Below, piece after piece: positions 1-11,849 of a stretch of DNA of 64,000 nt. Origin of the DNA: Dugong dugon (Eukaryota; Chordata; Mammalia; Sirenia; Dugongidae); NCBI GenBank assembly GCA_030035585.1, contig CM057464.1, positions 76,306,919 to 76,370,918 of the forward strand, written 5' to 3'. The position numbers were made by a program, and so were the translations under genes. Numbering within the stretch: position 1 is the first letter of the stretch; each line of letters begins with the position of its first letter. Below the pieces are notes generated by a model. It was given only the letters and a program-made list of their open reading frames with translations. It did not search any database and had not been told where the DNA came from.

Positions 1-561
1 TTTCAAAAAAAGGACAAATCTGATTGAAGGTAAAAGCATTCCCTCTCCACAGATTCTCCTCTGAAGGGTTTTCATTAACTTTCCTGATGGGCACACGGCA
101 GTATTTTATGCTGTATCTGTATAAACTGGTAATGTGGAAAATAAAAATCTAAATAGTGTACTTGATTGCTTCATGCACCAACCACTTAGATTGCTAGATT
201 TGTATCTATAATTTTGGAAGAGATGTTGCAATATGATGTTCTGACACTAACTGTCAAAGTCATAATGCTGGGATCTATTGTCATCTTGTTGTTGAGATAA
301 AGTTATTGAAATTCACAGTTGGTAGGTCAGAAGGATCACTTACTATCTTTTGTCATCTGTGGTTTAATGCTGACCTGAACAGCTACTGTATAATGTCAAA
401 ATTATCAGTGTGCAGACACCAGAAATATAACATGCTACATGATTCAATGCATTTCCTGTCTGGAATGAGGATTACGAAAAAGCCAACAACTGTGAGCTAT
501 GGTGGTTTGGAAGATGCATAATTTCTAATTTTTCCTTTTTCTTTTTCCTCATTCATTTTAG
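1..561 (+). other. PRIM2: PRIM2 intron (3' part)
   Basis: Non-coding sequence upstream of the exon at 562. No repeat is recognised in it. The final 17 bases form the polypyrimidine tract and AG acceptor. The small open frame at 306-521 has no recognisable product and lies wholly inside the intron. Confidence 0.8.
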
Positions 562-630
562 ATTTTGGATTTAGTAAAGGGGACACATTACCAGGTAGCA
601 TGTCAGAAGTACTTCGAGATGATACATAAT
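562..630 (+). CDS. PRIM2: PRIM2 penultimate coding exon (DNA primase large subunit)
   Basis: This is a 69-base exon read in phase 0 from ATT TTG GAT, giving 23 residues that begin [18 protein letters not shown]. It follows a pyrimidine-rich tract ending in AG (545-561) and is followed by a perfect GTAAGT donor at 631. I recognise the peptide as the C-terminal domain of the large primase subunit. That subunit works with PRIM1 and DNA polymerase alpha in the nucleus to make RNA-DNA primers for lagging-strand and origin synthesis. The single cysteine (residue 14 of the exon) falls at human position 424 when counted back from a 509-residue protein, so it should be one of the four 4Fe-4S cluster ligands. 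Earlier exons lie outside the window to the left. Intact splice sites and a real intron argue against a processed pseudogene. Identification rests on remembered human sequence. Confidence 0.93.
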
Positions 631-901
631 GTAAGTAAATTTTTTAACTTCATAGCCTAATTCTTTGTATTTTGCTACTTTGTCTTTCACTAAAGATTCT
701 TAGTTTCATCAATAGAAATGACTCATTATTTTCAGCAGAAAGGGATTTATTACACAGTATTAGGTAGCTTATAAAATTTATAGAAGGGCCAGAGAACCAA
801 ACTTGAATGCTACAAAACCAGGAATATTATAACTACGAGAAACTACATCATGAGAAAACCTTACTTGACTGCAGCTGCCACCCACCACTCCACTCCTAGG
901 G

Positions 902-1126
902 ACCAGATCAAGAATTGGCAAACTTTTTCTGTAAAGAGCCAGATTGTAAATATTTTAGACTTTGTGGGCCATCTCTGTCACAACTAGTCAGCTCTGCCGT
1001 TGTAACTCAAAAGCAGCCATAGACAATATGTAAATAAATGGCTGTGGCTGTGTTTCAATAGAACTTTACTTATAAAAAGGCAAGATTTGGCCCACTGGCC
1101 TTAGTTTGGCAGCCTCTGGACTAGAT
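902..1126 (+). mobile_element. Ancient MER-type (probably hAT) DNA transposon relic
   Basis: The text GGCAAACTTTTTCTGTAAAG, followed by a 'CCAGATTGTAAATATTTTAGACTTTG' type stretch and ending in 'TTTGGCAGCCTCTGGAC', matches a common mammalian interspersed repeat I know by sequence but cannot name with certainty. A second copy in the opposite orientation lies at 25458-25625. Confidence 0.6.
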
Positions 1127-1949
1127 TTACAGTCTTTGCCACAGCTGCCCCAGGGGAACTTTTGTCATCTTGCTTGCAGAAAATCCAGTCCTTCTACTTG
1201 TGACTGTCACCATGTTGCTCTAATCTATTTTCCAAGTCCCATATTTATCTGCTTGGTAGAACCTAGGTTATATGTGGACCCCTAACTGCAAGGGAATCAG
1301 AGAGATGTGGTTTTTATCTTGCCAGCCTCCTTAGTACAAGAAGGCCTACTAGAAAGTTATTAGAGTGGGTATGGAATGGCCTACTCTGTCAGAGTTCTGA
1401 AAGCAGGTCACAAACTCAGAGGCCAACAGAGGTCAAACAAATAACCCACAAGAGTGAAGCTGGCTGAGATTAAGACCAGGGAGTATGGTTAAGAACTGTG
1501 GTGCACTGGAGAACTCTTGCCCTGTTAGAGTCATTCACACTGACAAAATTTAAGATACAGACTACATCTGTAGATCAAATTCAACCCATGAGCCTCCAGT
1601 TTACAACCACTGATCTTGAGCATGGATTCCTAACCTGGGCAGACATCCAAGAAAGGACTTTGGAGGTCCATGCACCCCTTGAAACATTTTGTCTGTGAGT
1701 ACATACGTGTATTTTTCTGGGGTCCATGGTATTTATCAGGTTTCAAAGGGATCCATGACCCTCCCAAAAAGATGTTGAATTTATTGCATTCATCATCATC
1801 TGACACGCCATGTTAATGTATTTAGTTTTCCTGAAATGATTTTTTTATTATGATGATATATATCAGAACTTTTTACTTGATAAATCATTTCTTAGAATAT
1901 ATTCTATAATGATACCAATAATAATGAAAATAATAATACCAGCAAAAAT

Positions 1950-2165
1950 CTAATGCATGTTAGGCACACAGCACTAAGTACTTTGACTGAATGCGTTGGC
2001 TCCTTTGACCCACATTACAGCACTACAGCTAGGTACTATTTTTATCCCTGTTTATGAATAAAGCTTAGAGAAGCTGAGTAACATGTACAAGATCAGACTG
2101 CTTGTAGGAGGATGGAACTTGGATTTGAACACAGGCCGTCTAACTTATCTAGAGCTTGTAAGCCT
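1950..2165 (-). repeat. MIR SINE relic
   Basis: The order 'GGCACACAGCACTAAGTACTTT', 'TATTTTTATCCCTGTTTATG' and then 'GATTTGAACACAGGC' is the reverse complement of a MIR core and its tRNA-derived head. It is heavily diverged. Confidence 0.65.
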
Positions 2166-2289
2166 AACCATGAGTATGCTTGTTGAATAGTAATCTGGTA
2201 CTGAATTTGTAATCACCACTTCTGAGGTCATTCATATTTTCTTGCCTAGATTCATACAATAGTAAGCATAGAGGGACTTTTGAAGTCAT

Positions 2290-2410
2290 CTGCTTCAACC
2301 TTCACAGGTTATGTATGAAGAAATTGAGGCTAAGAGATTCTAAGTGACTTGCCCAAGGTACCACTGCTGCTAATGGGTAGCTGGAGTTAGAACCCTCATC
2401 TGTTGTGCTT
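2290..2410 (-). repeat. MIR SINE relic
   Basis: 'GAAGAAATTGAGGCTAAGAG', 'TGACTTGCCCAAGGTACCAC' and 'GTTAGAACCCTCATCTG' follow in the order expected for a reverse-strand MIR. Confidence 0.65.
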
Positions 2411-3550
2411 TTTAGAGGATGCTAGTCATCTTTCGACTGCACCTAACTTTTGAAAATATTATCCTCATTTAAAAACATGGACTTTATTTTTACAAAATTT
2501 AAAGGCAAGTAACAACAAAATTTTATTGGTTTTATCAGAATAGGAATTTCACCACATAAGACACACATTAGGTATTTTTAGCACCATTCTGCATGATTCT
2601 TCCTTGAAGACTTGATTCCTTAATTTGCTCACTCAGTTTGAGAGTTTTAATTTCATATATGTTCTTAATTATTTGTGGACTCAATTAACAGGCCTCAGAA
2701 CTTTCAAGAATTGAAGTCAGATCCAACTCTTTATTTTTTTTTTCAATAAGATCTGAAAATTAGATTTAAACAATTTAGGTTGTGACATAATCACTAAAAA
2801 ATAAGGAGTATATTTTTTTTAGTTCTCAAATCTGCTTTTGTAGTCTGTCTCTCCTCCTGATTATTCCCATAAGAACATTGCTGCTATTGCCAATTTTTAA
2901 AACTTGCCTTATGTTAATGAAGATATTAAAAAGACACGTATCTATATCCTCCCATATGTAGAAATAGTGTAACTTAAACTTCATGTAAATCAGTGCTGTA
3001 AAGCTTTTTGTATTCACTAAATGTCCCATTATAGATTTTTAAATATGAATATCTCTTTTCCTCTGTTATTTCTTCTACTTTAATAATGCGATCTGTTTTT
3101 ATTGTCCTGTTTCTGCCTACCTCCCCATTCTGCCTCTCAAAAAAAGCTCTATATTTATTTTCCTGAGCCCTCTCATCAAATCACACTTAAATGAAAGTTT
3201 TGAAAATGAACCAGTTAATTGATACCATTTGCAGCAGCACTATGATAGTTCCATATGGCTTTTTTGGTAATACCAGCTGCCTCATTATAAGCTGTCATTG
3301 CAAAACTTCTTGATTAAAACCCAAGGATCCCATAGGTAAAACAATATTGCTTCCATTCCTTCAAAATCTACATTTGCTGTGGCAGAAATGTGAGACCCTG
3401 CTCCTCTAGACTCCAGCTATACTGATCTTGTTTCAGATCCTTTGCAGTACTTTGGAACTTCCAAGCTAATGTTGCAAAATGAAAATGCATTGCAGAATTT
3501 TCTTCTCCGAGTACTTAACAGAATGGGCAAAACATAGTAAAATATTGTTA

Positions 3551-3552
3551 AC

Positions 3553-3585
<33 letters not shown>

Positions 3586-3598
3586 ACACACAAACACA
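3551..3598. repeat. CA microsatellite
   Basis: About 20 CA units with one CT and one CAAA interruption. A simple repeat inside the PRIM2 intron. Confidence 0.95.
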
Positions 3599-4392
3599 TG
3601 ACCAATAACAAGTAAACAAGAAATGGGGAAAGGAAAGAAACAGGAGAGTCACAGCAGACAAAATCATGAGACCCGTGTTTCTGTGAAGGTCATTGTGTGC
3701 AAAATATGTTGATTCCAAGCAAATGTTTGAGAGAGAATCATTTAGTAGATGTCAAAAGCTGGCCTGCTTGAAACCTGTTTACCTCAGTATTTTTAGGAAG
3801 CAGTGTTTAAAATAATTGTATCCTGTGTTTTTTACTTTCTGAATGCTCCATGTATAAATGAAAACAATTGTGTAAGTTAGTCTCTGAATTTTAATTGAAA
3901 GTAATTTTTTTTTTTTTTTTAGTAAAAATAGACTTCTTTGGGCACTGAGTCATTCTGGATACTGTTTACCAAATAGTTGAAGATAATTTTTTTCCCCACC
4001 AGATAAAATTCTTCAGAAATTTTGTTAAAACGTATCATGCATTCTCCTGTAATCTTAAAGAGGATATACTAAATATAATTAAGCCTTTTTGTAATAACAG
4101 AGGTTCATCATTATGGATATCAATTAGAATACTGGGCTAGAAGCCACCGTCATCTCTCGCCTGGATCAGTACAGTAGCTTTCTAACTCATTTCCCAGCAT
4201 CTACACATGCCCCATTCCAATTTTTCTACTCCACACTGCTGCTGGAGTGAATGATCAGGTTCCCCTATTTAAAGGATCGTGAGATTTCTCACTTAATATT
4301 CTGGAATGAAATAAACTAAGCATTCTTACCTTTTTATTTTGATAAAGTAAGGAGTAAGCCCCATGTGTCTATCAGTTTGTTGTACTGTGGTG

Positions 4393-7300
4393 GAATGTAC
4401 GAAGTATGAATCTAGGAAAATTGGAAGCGGTCAAAAATGAAATGGAACACATAAACATCAAAGTCCTAGATATTAGTGAGCTGAAATGGGCTGATATTGG
4501 TCATTTTGTAATTTGACAATCATATTGTATACTGTGCCAGGAATGACAAATTGAAAAGGAATGACATTGCATTCATTGTCAAAGAGAACATTTCAAGCTC
4601 TATCCTGAAGTACAATGCTGTCAGTGATAGGATAATATACATACGCCTACAAGGGAGACCGGTTAATGCGACTATTCAAATTTATGTACCAACCACTAAG
4701 GCCAAAGATGAAGAAATTGAAGATTTTTACCAACTTCTGCAGTCTGAAATTGATCAAACATGCAATCAAGATGCACTGATAATTACTAGTGATTGGAATG
4801 CAAAAGCTGGAAATGAAGAAGGATTGGTAGTTGCAAAACATGGCCTTGGTAATAGAAATGATGCTGGAGATCACATGATGGAATTTTGCAAGACCAACGA
4901 CTTCTTTATTGCAAATACACTTTTTAAACAACATAAACGGTAGGTGTACATGTGGACCTCACCAGATGGAATGCACAGGAATCAAATTGACTACATCTGT
5001 GGAAATAGACGATGGAGAAGCTCGATATCATCAGTCAGAACAAGGCCAGGAGCTGACTGTGGAACACACCATCAGGTGCTCCTATGCACATGCAAGTTGA
5101 AGCTAAAGAAAATTAGAACAAGTCTACGAAAGCCAAAATATGATCTTGAGTATATCTCATGAATTTAGAGACCATCTTGAGAATAGATTTGATGCACTGA
5201 ACACTAATGACCGAAGACCAGACAAGTTGTGGAATGACATAAAAGGACCACATGCATGATGAAAACAAAAAGTCGTTAGAAGGACAGGAAAGAAAGAAAA
5301 GACCAAAATGTCAGAAGAGACTCTGAAACTTGCTTGTGGATGTAGAGTAGCTAAAGTGAAGGAAGAAATGATGAAGTAAAAGAGCTAAACAGAATATTTC
5401 AAAGGGCAGCTCAAGAAAACAAAGTAAAGTATTACAATGAAATGTGCAAAAACCTGGAGTTAGAAAACCAAAAGGAAAGAACACGCTCAGCATTCCTCAA
5501 GCTGAAAGAACTGAAGAAAAAATTCAAGCCTTGAGTTGCAATATTGAGGGATTCTACAGAGAAAATAATAAACCACGCAGGAAGCATCAAAAGGAGATGG
5601 AAGGAATACACAGAGTCACAGTACCAAAAAGAATTGGTTGACGTTCAGCCATTTCACGAGGTAGCATCTGACCAAGAACTGATGGTACTGAAGGAAGAAG
5701 TCCAACCTGCATTGAAGACGTTGGTGAAAAACAAGGTTCCAGGAAATGACGGAATACCAATTGAGATGCTTCAACAAATGGATGCAGCAGTGGAAGTGCT
5801 CACTTGTCTATGCCAAGAAATTTGAAAGACAGCTACCTGGCCAACTGACTGGAAGAGATCCATATTCATGCCTATTCCAAAGAAAGGTGATTCAACAGAA
5901 TGTGGAAATTATTGAATAATATCATTAATATCACACACAAGTAAAATTTTGCTGAAGATCATTCAAAAGTGGCTGCAGCAGTATATCAACAGGGAACTGC
6001 CAGAAATTCAAGCTGGATTCAGAAGAGGACATGGAATGGTGGATATCATTATCGATGTCAGATGGATCTTGGCTGAAAGCACATAATACCAGAAAGATGT
6101 TTACCTGTGTTTTATTGACTATGCAGAGACATTCGACTGTGTGGATCATAATAAATTATGGATAACATTGAAGAATGGGAATTCCAGAACACTTAATGGT
6201 GCTCATGAGAAACCTGCACATAGACCAAGAGACAGTTGTTTGAACAGAACAAGGGGATACTGCATGGTTAAAAATCAGGAAAGGTGTGTGTTTCAGGGTT
6301 GTATCATTTTACCATGTTTATTCAGTCTGTATGCTGAGCAAATAATTTGAGAAGCTAGACTATATGAAGGGGAACGGGGCACCAGGATTGGAGGAAGACT
6401 CATTAACAACCTGCGATATGCAGATGATACAACTTTGCTAATTGAAAGTGAAGAGGACTTAAAAACACTTACTAATGGAGATCAAAGACTACAGCCTTCA
6501 GTATGGATTACACCTCAACATAAAGAAAACAAAAATCCTCACAACTGGACCAATAAACAACATCATGATAAATGGAGAAAAGATTGAAACTGTCAGGAAT
6601 CTCATTTTACTTGGATCCACAGTCAGCGCCCATGGAAGCAGCAGTCAAAAAATCAAATGACGCATTGCATTGGGCAAATCTGCTGCAAAAGACCTCTTTA
6701 AAGTGTTAAAAAGCAAAGATGTCACTTTAAGGACTAAGGTATGCCTGACCCAAGCCATGACGTTTTCTTTTTTAACTTTTTTTTCCTTTTGATTGTACTT
6801 TAGATGAAGGTTTACAGAGTGAATTAGTTTCTCATTTAACAATTAATACACATATTGTTTTGGGACATCGGTTGCTGATCCCACGACATGTCAGTAGTCT
6901 CCCCTCCTCGACCTTGGGTTCCTCATTACTGGTTTTCCTGTCCCCTCCTGCCTTTTCATCCTTGCCCCTGGGCTGGTGTGCCCATTTAGTCTCGTTTTGT
7001 TTTATGGCCCTGTCTAATCTTTGAACAGTGAACCTCAGGAGTGACTTTGTTACTGAGCTAAAGTGGTGTCCAGGGACCATACTCTCGGGGTTTCTCCAGT
7101 CTGTCAGGCCAGTAAGTCTCGTCTTTTTTTTAAGTTAGAATTTTGTTCTACATTTTCCTCTAGCTCTGTCCGTGACCCTCTGTTGTGATCCCTGTCAGAG
7201 CAGTTGGTGGTGGTAGCTGGGCATAATCTAGTTGTGCTGGACTCAGTCTGGTGGAGACTTGGTAATTGTGGTCCATTAGTCCTTTGGACTAATCTTTCCC

Positions 7301-7950
7301 TTGTGTCTTTGGTTTTCTTCATTCTCCTTTGCTCCAGATGGCTTGGGACCAGTGGAGTATCTTAGATGGCCACTCACAAGCTTTTAAGACCCTAGACGCT
7401 ACTCACCAAAGTAGAATGGGGAGTGGAGAGGAAAAAACACTAACTAGACAATAGATAAGTGGTAACTTTGGTGAAGGGTAAGACAGTACACAATACTAGG
7501 GAAGCCATGGTGTTTTCAACAGCTCATATGCATATGAAAGCTGGGCAATGAATAAGGAAGACAGAAGAATTGATGCCTTTGAAGTATGGTGTTGAAGAAG
7601 AATATTGGATATACCATGGACTGCCAGAAGAATAGACAAATCTGTTTTGGAAGAAGTACAACCAGAATGCTCCTTTAGAAGCAAGGATGGCAAGGTTTCA
7701 TCTCATGTACTTTGGTCATGTTATCAGGAGGGACCAGTTCCCTGGAGAAGGACATCATGCTTGGTAAAGTAGAGGGTCAGGGAAAGAGGAAGACCCTCAA
7801 CCAGATGGATTGACACAGTGGCTGCAACAATGGGCTCAAGCATAACAACAGTTGTGAGGATGTCGCAGGACTGGGCAGTGTTTCATTCTGTTGTACGCGG
7901 GGTTGCTATGAGTCGGAACCGATTGGACAGCACTTAACAACAACAAAAAC
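4393..7950 (+). mobile_element. RTE-clade LINE (RTE1-like), 5'-truncated and split by an L1
   Basis: The element begins near the endonuclease start (MNLGKLE... ISELKW, about 4405-4495). It continues through endonuclease fragments (4551-4943) to reverse transcriptase fragments, including PEIQAGFR near 6000 and an intact YADD catalytic box at 6417-6428. It ends with 'GCTATGAGTCGGAACCGATT' and a CAACAACAA tail near 7950. Many stops and frameshifts make it inactive. An L1 occupies 6760-7501; without it about 2.8 kb of RTE remains. RTE elements copy themselves by nicking DNA with an APE-type endonuclease and reverse transcribing at the nick. It lies inside the PRIM2 intron in the same orientation as the gene. 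Confidence 0.88.
6760..7501 (-). mobile_element. 5'-inverted (twin-primed) L1 3' end inserted in the RTE
   Basis: Positions 6760 to about 7416 read as the reverse strand of an L1 3' end: a T-rich start, then the same sequence as 61590-62200. From about 7417 to 7500 the sequence instead matches the forward L1 strand, equivalent to the reverse complement of about 62350-62415. The insertion is flanked by AAGCCATG at 6752-6759 and 7502-7509, an 8-bp target duplication. The uninterrupted RTE copy at 13794-15398 shows AAGCCATGG only once, confirming the empty site. Confidence 0.85.
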
Positions 7951-8618
7951 AAAGAGTAAGCTTGAGCAGAAATAAGTGCGGGATTTAGATGTGGATACCT
8001 CTTTTCCTCTGTTCTTTTTCTAATTCAATTTTAAAGTAGGATCTGGTTTCATTCTGTTCTGTTTCTGTTCCTTTCCTTCCCCCACAAAAAATGCTAAATT
8101 TATTCTCATGAATAAAATGAAAGGAGATTAAATGGCAAAACCCTAAGTTTATTTTCCTGATGGAAACTGAATGACAACCATACATACTTCCTTGAGCTAA
8201 AAATACAAATGAAAGAAAGAAATAAAGCACTCAAAAGACAAAGAACCCATCCTGGAAGAAAATACAATTCACAAACAGAGGAAAACTCTTCATAATTTCA
8301 TCATGTTATCAAGCAACTTAATAGATGAAGTCCCATAAAATGAGCTCAAAGAGGAGGAAATTACAGAATGAGTTAAGAAAGGACATTTGCAGACCTAAGA
8401 GAGAAAAATACAGAAACATAACAACATCATACAGAACCATGGTACAAATTCTGTTTTCCAAGGCATTCGGCACTGTTCTAGTTCGTTGGCTAATAAAAAT
8501 TATTAAGTAAAATGGAGAATTAAAAAAAAAAAAAATTTACATTCCTTAAATGTTATATTTGAAAGTTAAAACATTTAAATGTCATTTATTTGCAAATATT
8601 TTGAAATAAAGGCAAGGT

Positions 8619-8807
8619 CTTTTGTTTGAATATAGTTTCACTGATTAGAGTTTGATTTCCTCTTTCTTTCATAAACCATACCTGTAATACGCTATCAATA
8701 ATTTCCAGTTTGGGTTTCTTTAAAGTGGAAAAGGAACTTAATGATACTTACAAAGCTGTGTAATCTTCTTCCCTATCCTTTTGGGAATTCAACTCTTGTT
8801 TTTAAGT
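8619..8807 (+). repeat. Local direct repeat, copy 1
   Basis: Shares TTTGTTTGAATATAGTTTCA and most of the following 180 bases, ending 'CTATCCTTTTGGGAATTCA', with 11656-11847. By eye the identity is around 85 percent. It is not a family I recognise. Confidence 0.75.
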
Positions 8808-8914
8808 GACTTACCTTTCTTGAACCTTTCCAATTAATTTAGATTACATAGAAACAGCAGTTCTTTTTACATTCCTATTTCTTTGGTTTTCCACTAGCAA
8901 CTTGATCGCATGGC

Positions 8915-8975
8915 CATTATTTTTTATCTCCATTTCATAGATGAGGAAACTGAGGCTTATAAAGATTATGATACC
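8915..8975 (-). repeat. MIR SINE fragment
   Basis: 'CTCCATTTCATAGATGAGGA' followed by AACTGAGGC is the reverse strand of the conserved MIR core. Confidence 0.6.
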
Positions 8976-9294
8976 GAATTTTGTCCACATCTAAATCTAA
9001 TAATTCAGCTTAACCCAGAGAGTCATTTTGTATGATAATAGATGTATTGAAAATTGTAACAACTTATAGCAAGGTATAGAAAAAACCCCAATATATAATA
9101 GTACAAGGTACTAGATTCTTTTTTTGTGAAATAATACTGCCATGTTTTCTATAATCTTTATAGCCAAGTTTAACTCTAGAAATATTTCTAATAAAGATAT
9201 CATTATCAGTTTAATTTATTCTGACTTTGAATAAAACATCTTAAAACATACTTCAGAGCAACTAAATGATCTAGTCAAAAGACCTAAATTCTAA

Positions 9295-9385
9295 TTCAGA
9301 CGAAACCACTTACTAATTCTATGACTTTGGGTAAACTAATGTCTTTAGGCCTCAGTTTTCTAATCTATACATGGAAGAGTTTCAA
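9295..9385 (+). repeat. MIR SINE fragment
   Basis: 'CCACTTACTAATTCTATGAC', 'GGTAAACTAATGTC' and 'GGCCTCAGTTTTCTAATCTA' match the forward MIR core. Confidence 0.65.
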
Positions 9386-9959
9386 CTTAAAGGATTCTCA
9401 AGGTCCAACCAATTTCTAATGTTCCCTGTTTGTAAAACTTAAAGCTTTCTGATCGAAATGTGTTAAGCAATGAACTTATCTTTCCTGAAACTTTGTAAAA
9501 TGCACAGTTTATATTGGATCTCCAAGTTTTTAATGAATTGGGTGAAAAATTGAATATAATAAAGGGAAGTTCACAGATGACTTCATTATTATTAAAAATT
9601 ATAGATGTATCATAAAAAATTCAGGAAACATTTTGAAATTAAGCAGCAAAGGAAGAGATAAAAATTTGTTCTTAGTGATCTGGGCAATAACGTTTAAAAA
9701 GATCAGTCTGTATACTATTAATCTTCTGTATACTGAAGTTACTGTAAAAATTATCACCCAAATTGTATCAGTAACTGACTAAAGAGAACCCTGGGGTGCA
9801 AGTGTGTATTAACCAGAAAAGACTATGTTTCCGTTTACTGGTCCACCTGTCAGGAGCATTCATTCTGCATCATGACAGAAACTCCTTTTTTCTAACCCCT
9901 TTTTAATCCATTTTAATCTACCATGATATTATGAATAGCTCTAATCACATCACCTCCTT

Positions 9960-10440
9960 AATTAAGGTTTAGTGACTCTTTGTTGCCTACAGAATTAGGT
10001 CCAGACGACTTACGGTGGTTTTCAAGGCTCTCTGTCTGAGGTCTGGCCCCAGCTTGTCTTTCCAACCTCATTTCCTATTATTCCCCTTTATATGCCTTTC
10101 ACACCAGGCCATCTGAACTACTTGCTTTCCCAAGACTTTCCCTCTTTACCTTGCTCATGAGGTCGTGCTGCTTGTAATGCTCTTTCCAGACCCAACTCAA
10201 ATAACACTTTCCTCACAAAGCTTTCCTTGATTTCCCCAGGCAGAATTTCTCTGTATTGTGGACTGTAGTAGGCCTTTATCTGTGACCCTTATCACTTTTC
10301 CATTTTTGATATTGGTTTTTAAGTGCATGTCTTACTAGACTGGAAATTTCTTTAAAATTAGTCAAATACATGCATGCTAAAAACTACTAGCTCTTATCAC
10401 AGCCTTGTACATGGTAAGTCTTCAGTTAATATGTAAAATG
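9960..10440 (+). mobile_element. L2 LINE 3' fragment
   Basis: The stretch contains the familiar L2 succession: 'CTTTGTTGCCTACAGAATTA', 'AAGGCTCTCTGTCTG', 'CTTTCACACCAGGCCATCTG', 'CAAAGCTTTCCTTGATTTCC' and 'GTACATGGTAAGTCTTCAGT'. It is old and has no coding capacity. Confidence 0.7.
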
Positions 10441-10862
10441 TATGACTAGTATACACTAGCTAGTTCTGGGCTCAACCAAATGTTTATTAGATACCTACTG
10501 TGTTCAAGTCACTTCAGTGTAAAGAAGAGTAAGATATACAAAGGTTGATAAATATAAGACAGATAAACGAAATGTAATGGCTTCTTGGTATATGAAAGAT
10601 ACGAAGTGAAAATGCCTCTTATAAAAAGAAAAGTCACTAACTCAACGAAATGGTATTCTTTTTCTTGTCAACTTCTACTACAGAAGGCAGGAGAAGGTGG
10701 GCATTTGAATTAAGTTGGTTGTTACATGTGATCAACTCAGTTTGACCCATTGGTTGAATATGAAAAAAATGACTCATGCAGGAGATTCATACTTCAGGAG
10801 AAACATCCTTGTATGTGTTATTTTGCCCTTATATCACACCCTAATAGAAAACACTAAGAATT

Positions 10863-11160
10863 TGTAAAGGTTTACAAGTTTCAATTATTGACCTTGGCAC
10901 AAGGAACATACTAGTTATGAGTGTCTACTCTGGAACTAGATTGCCATCTCTGCCACCTACCAGTGTGTGATCTTGGGCAAGTTATTTAACTTTTCTCTTC
11001 CAGAGATGCCTCATCTGAAAAGTTGAGAAAATATTGATAATCTACCTTCAGGGGGCTGTTGTGAGAATTAACTGAGTGTATGTGTGTGTCTGAATGAGTA
11101 TATGTTTGTGACACTTGGAACAATGTCTGGCACATAGTTGGCATTAAATAAGGAATTTTC
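10863..11160 (+). repeat. MIR SINE with a duplicated 5' flank
   Basis: Positions 10920-11160 read as a forward MIR ('CTGCCACCTACCAGTGTGTG', 'TTGGGCAAGTTATTTAAC', 'CAATGTCTGGCACATAG'). The flank before it (10863-10930) resembles 12094-12182, so the second half of the local duplication starts here. Confidence 0.65.
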
Positions 11161-11655
11161 AGGAATCTACCATGAGTAGATTTTGGAATGAAAATGTGGA
11201 AAAAGTAGTGTTTGCTAAGTCTTCAAATACTACAGTATTGATACCCTTGTAAATGCTCATTGAGTACTAAAGGCACAGAGTAATGGGTAATTTGAAATGA
11301 TATTAAAAGTTAAATTCTAAGTTTAATGACAGTATTTGAGAAAAGAAATAGGATAAAATTATGAACCTGGGCATATTTGCCTTAAGCCACAATAAAAATT
11401 GAAAAAGACTTTCTGTAAAAAGTAAGACTAGGGAAAGCCCAAGATTAATGAAGAAATTACATTAAATTTAGGTTGATTTTGCAGAGTTTGCATCATTCTA
11501 AGTGAGATTACGTACACTAGATGTATAAATAAACTCTGAAGTATAAATGGTGTCAGGGACAAGTAAAAAATATGGTATCTGTGTTTATATCCATTCTGTG
11601 TGATTCGGGAATATTTAAAGATCACTTCTTTTTTTAAAAATAAATATTTATTGGC

Positions 11656-11847
11656 CTTTTGTTTGAATATAGTTTCACTGATTGGAGTTTGATTTTATCT
11701 CTCTTTCATAAACCATACCCGTAATACACCACCAATAATTTCCAGTCTGGGTTTCTTTAAAGTGGAAAACAAATTTAATGATACTTAAAAAGCAGTGTGA
11801 TCTTTTTCTCTATCCTTTTGGGAATTCACCTTTTTTTTTCTTTAAGT
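11656..11847 (+). repeat. Local direct repeat, copy 2
   Basis: This is the partner of 8619-8807. Both run from TTTGTTTGAATATAGTTTCA to GGGAATTCA with scattered substitutions and small indels. Confidence 0.75.
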
Positions 11848-11849
11848 CC

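Noticed and set aside
3551-3598. Regular short repeats that might suggest a CRISPR-like array
   Set aside because: It is a plain CA microsatellite without spacers. No CRISPR repeats occur in the window.
4551-4943. 130-codon frame with endonuclease features, a candidate host gene
   Set aside because: The same sequence recurs at 39677-40107 on the other strand and both are parts of RTE LINEs.
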